Positions 7,432 through 9,347 of a DNA stretch of 9,347 nt are shown here, in pieces. A program made the translations under genes and the position numbers. This stretch comes from an uncultured Candidatus Altimarinota bacterium (lineage in GTDB: Bacteria; Patescibacteriota; Gracilibacteria; BD1-5; UBA6164), in assembly GCA_938015605.1 (NCBI GenBank), contig CALLPO010000009.1, positions 1 to 9,347 on the forward strand, given 5' to 3'. Under the pieces are notes generated by a model. It saw nothing but the letters and a program-made list of their open reading frames with translations, searched no databases and had not been told where the DNA came from. How positions within the stretch are numbered: the first letter of the stretch is position 1; each line of letters opens with the position of its first letter.

Positions 7432-7450
7432 TCTTTTTTTATTATATAAT
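7432..7450 (+). promoter_or_regulatory. Promoter-like 19-base element, copy 2, in front of the yegP-like gene
   Basis: This is an exact copy of the element at 6460-6478, ending in TATAAT (7445-7450). No good -35 is seen at the normal distance. The -10 ends only 9 bases before the ATG at 7460, so the expected transcript start falls at or within a few bases of the start codon, giving a leaderless or nearly leaderless mRNA. Confidence 0.6.
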
Positions 7451-7459
7451 TATATGATT

Positions 7460-7786
7460 ATGGGAAAGTTTGAAATGTATGAAGATAAAGCTTGAGAAAC
7501 AAGATTTAGATTAAAAGCAGGGAATGGAGAAATTATTTTAGCATCAGAGGGGTATTCTAGTAAAGCCGGTTGTGAAAATGGTATTGCTTCTGTTAAAAAG
7601 AATGCACTTGATGAAGCTAGATTTGAAAAAACAACAACGCCTTCTGGAAAATTTAGATTCAATATGAAAGCTTGAAATGGTCAAGTGATTGGAACTAGTC
7701 AAAATTATTCAAGTGAATCTTGAAGAAATAACTGAATTGGTTCAGTTGGAAGAAGTGCTCCTGATGCTAAGACTGTAGAGGTATAA
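7460..7786 (+). CDS. yegP: YegP-like DUF1508 (UPF0339) protein
   Basis: This 108-residue protein consists of two DUF1508 repeats: about 2-49 (FRLKAGNGEIILASEGYSSK, then NGIASVKKNA) and 53-100 (FRFNMKAGNGQVIGTSQNYS, then NGIGSVGRSA). The length is normal for the tandem-repeat YegP family, a small cytoplasmic fold of unknown function found across bacteria. I chose ATG 7460 because MGKFEMYEDKAGE matches the usual family start; the ATG at 7454 is in frame and would add only Met-Ile. Four glycines are encoded by TGA. Two of these align with GGN glycines of the other repeat, which independently supports the recoding. There is no ribosome binding site, and a TATAAT box lies 9 bases upstream. The gene is a single transcription unit, with a hairpin terminator 15 bases after the stop. 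The family call is strong; the function is unknown. Confidence 0.93.
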
Positions 7787-7801
7787 TTTAGATAAGTATT
7801 G

Positions 7802-7834
7802 AAAGATAGGATTTTAGGTAATTCTATCTTTTTT
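7802..7834 (+). terminator. Intrinsic terminator after the yegP-like gene
   Basis: AAAGATAGGATT (7802-7813) pairs with AATTCTATCTTT (7820-7831) through one G-U over a six-base loop, and the T run continues to 7834. Confidence 0.85.
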
Positions 7835-7871
7835 ATTTTCTCAGAAAAAGACTGTATTTTCTAAAATTAAT

Positions 7872-7903
7872 TGCTATAATCAGGGAATAAATATTGATAT
7901 AAT
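7872..7903 (+). promoter_or_regulatory. Two extended -10 candidates before the ferredoxin-cysS unit
   Basis: TGCTATAAT (7872-7880) and TGATATAAT (7895-7903) both fit the extended -10 pattern TGnTATAAT. Neither has a clear -35. The second ends 10 bases before the ATG at 7914, again predicting an almost leaderless transcript; the first would give a leader of about 25 bases. Confidence 0.55.
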
Positions 7904-7913
7904 TAAAAAAATA

Positions 7914-8171
7914 ATGAAAGTAAAAGTATGCAGTTGAAAAACCTGTGGTTCAAACTTTTCAAACTATATAATTAGGAGAGTTGAATGAGATGTTAAAAGA
8001 CTGGAACTAAAAAAAATTGAACTAGAAGAAGCTAAGTGTATGGGGATGTGTAAAAAATGACCAAATGTTAAATTTGATGATGAAGTTATGAATTATGCTG
8101 AACCAGCTAAAGTTTCAGAAAGAATGATAAAAGGACCTAAAAAACCAAAGAAAAAATATAATAAAAAATAA
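7914..8171 (+). CDS. Thioredoxin-like [2Fe-2S] ferredoxin with lysine-rich tail
   Basis: This is an 85-residue protein. The cysteine pattern C6-x4-C11 and, after a 30-residue gap, C42-x3-C46 is that of thioredoxin-fold [2Fe-2S] ferredoxins and the NuoE subunit. The surrounding residues fit: VCSGKTCGSNF, then AKCMGMCKKGPNVKFDD with the typical GPNV turn after the last ligand. UGA supplies Gly8, Gly25 and Gly49. The usual domain ends near residue 72, and a strongly basic tail follows (GPKKPKKKYNKK), which is atypical and could bind nucleic acid or an acidic partner. The gene starts at the first ATG after the extended -10 boxes. The next gene, cysS, begins 15 bases after its stop with no terminator between, so they are probably co-transcribed. 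Likely a cytoplasmic electron carrier or Fe-S protein; the redox partner is not identifiable here. Confidence 0.85.
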
Positions 8172-8186
8172 ACACGTAAAGATTTA

Positions 8187-9347
8187 ATGCAAATATATAA
8201 TACTCTAACAAGAGAAAAAGAAGAATTCAAATCACTCAAAGACAATGTAGTAAAAATTTATTACTGTGGACCGACAGTATATAATTTTGCTCATATTGGT
8301 AACTTAAAAACCTATACAGGGAATGATGTTATAGTGAGGGCTTTAAAATTTTTGTGATACCCAGTTCAAACAACAATGAATATCACAGACATTGATGATA
8401 AAACAATTAGAGACTCTATGGCTGCTTGAGAAAAACTTCTAGATTTTACTCAGAAGTTTACAAAAGAGTTTTTATCAGATATTGAAAAATTAAATATACA
8501 GCCAGCAGATAATATTGAACCAATTTCAAATGTTATACCAGAAATGGTCAGAATGATAAATACAATGTTAAAAAGAGGTTTTGCATATTTATCTGATGAT
8601 GGAAGTATTTATTATAAAATAAAAGCTTTTAATAAATATTGAAAATTAGCAAATCTTGATATGGATAGCTTGAAAGAAGCGGCAAGAACTGATAATGATG
8701 AGTATGAAAAAGACTCCGCTTCAGATTTTGCTCTCTGGAAAGCATATGATAGTGAAAAAGATTGAGAAAATTTTTGGGAAGAGACTTTTATTATAGATTG
8801 AAAAGAGCAAAAAGTAAAATGAAGACCAGGATGGCATATTGAATGTAGCGCTTGCGCTATGAAGCATTTTTGACCACAAATAGATATTCATATGTGAGGA
8901 GTGGATTTAATTTTTCCTCACCATCAAAACGAAATAGCACAAACTGAAGCATGTACTAGAAAGACTTTTTCTAAATACTGGGTGCATCATGGTCACTTAA
9001 TGGTTGATGGGAAAAAAATGAGTAAAAGTTTATGAAACTTTTATACACTTAGAGATTTAGAAGAGAAATTTTCTAACATTCCAAAGGATATTCTATATTC
9101 TGCAATTAGATTAAATTTTATTAACTGTAAATATAGAGATGGTGTTGATCTGAGTTTTGATAAACTTGAAGCAAATTTCACAACAATTAAGAGAGTTCAA
9201 GAAACTATTAAAAATGTTCAAAGAAACTTAGCTTTAGAACATGAAAATGCAGGTGTATCAAGAGAATTTAGAGAAGATATGCAATGAGTTATGCAAGATT
9301 TTATTGCTTGTTTGGAGGATGATTTTAATATGCCTGAAGCTCTAGCT
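8187..9347 (+). CDS. cysS: Cysteinyl-tRNA synthetase (3' truncated by window end)
   Basis: 387 residues are visible and the frame is still open at the edge; complete CysRS usually has about 460-490. This class I enzyme charges tRNA-Cys with cysteine. Visible hallmarks are YYCGPTVYNFAHIGN with the HIGH-type motif HIGN (36-39) and zinc ligand Cys27, NITDIDDKTI, GRPGWHIECSAC with Cys220, FPHHQNE giving His245 and Glu249 as the remaining zinc ligands, and KMSKS (277-281) followed by LGNFYTL. Relative to the E. coli enzyme as I recall it, spacing between the first and second zinc ligand is about a dozen residues longer, with the extra length around the EETFIIDGKEQKVKG segment. Several invariant glycines (FLGYPV, GRPGW, SLGNF) are TGA codons. 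No Shine-Dalgarno precedes the ATG. It lies 15 bases behind the ferredoxin gene, probably in the same operon. Confidence 0.97.

Noticed and set aside
7450..7662. Minus-strand open frame over the yegP-like gene
   Set aside because: The plus strand encodes a clear two-repeat DUF1508 protein; the antisense frame has no support.
1..9347. UGA read as tryptophan (Mycoplasma-type code)
   Set aside because: TGA falls at invariant glycines of CysRS and the PBP KTG box and aligns with GGN in YegP repeats, while TGG occupies the Trp positions (for example GRPGW and SYSWAL).

Overview
The window looks like AT-rich DNA from a Candidate Phyla Radiation bacterium that reads UGA as glycine (translation table 25; Gracilibacteria/BD1-5 or Absconditabacteria/SR1 type). 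Read with the standard code, almost every gene is broken into fragments. Read with TGA as Gly, the window resolves into long, tightly packed plus-strand genes that all end in TAA or TAG. The TGA codons fall on glycines that are near-invariant in their families: the Gly before the PBP KTG box, the Gly of CysRS KMSKS-LGN, and the Gly of GRPGWHIEC. The two internal repeats of the YegP-like protein also align GGN with TGA at the same positions.

Layout. Positions 1-4788 form a cell-wall block. It holds the 3' part of a peptidoglycan hydrolase (peptidoglycan-binding motifs plus a SleB-type Hydrolase_2 domain), then murL (UDP-MurNAc-L-Ala-L-Glu epimerase), then a large class B penicillin-binding protein whose ATG overlaps the murL stop. 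Positions 4845-6416 encode a 12-helix MFS-like membrane protein. Positions 6562-7200 encode an unrecognised small secreted protein with a signal peptide, a Thr/Ser-rich stretch, a likely coiled coil and short repeats. A tRNA-Phe(GAA) lies convergently on the minus strand at 7229-7303. Then come a YegP/DUF1508 protein (7460-7786), a thioredoxin-like [2Fe-2S] ferredoxin with a lysine-rich tail (7914-8171), and cysS, which runs off the right edge.

How the genes fit together. murL makes the D-Glu stereocentre of the peptidoglycan stem while it is still attached to the cytoplasmic precursor, the PBP crosslinks the stem peptides outside the membrane, and the hydrolase cuts the wall. This is one coherent envelope-building neighbourhood. 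The ferredoxin and cysS are probably co-transcribed. No mobile element, CRISPR array or rRNA was seen. Intergenic spaces are short and are nearly all filled by hairpins and promoter-like elements. None of the starts seen has a Shine-Dalgarno sequence, and several genes have a TATAAT-like box so close to the ATG that leaderless transcripts are likely.
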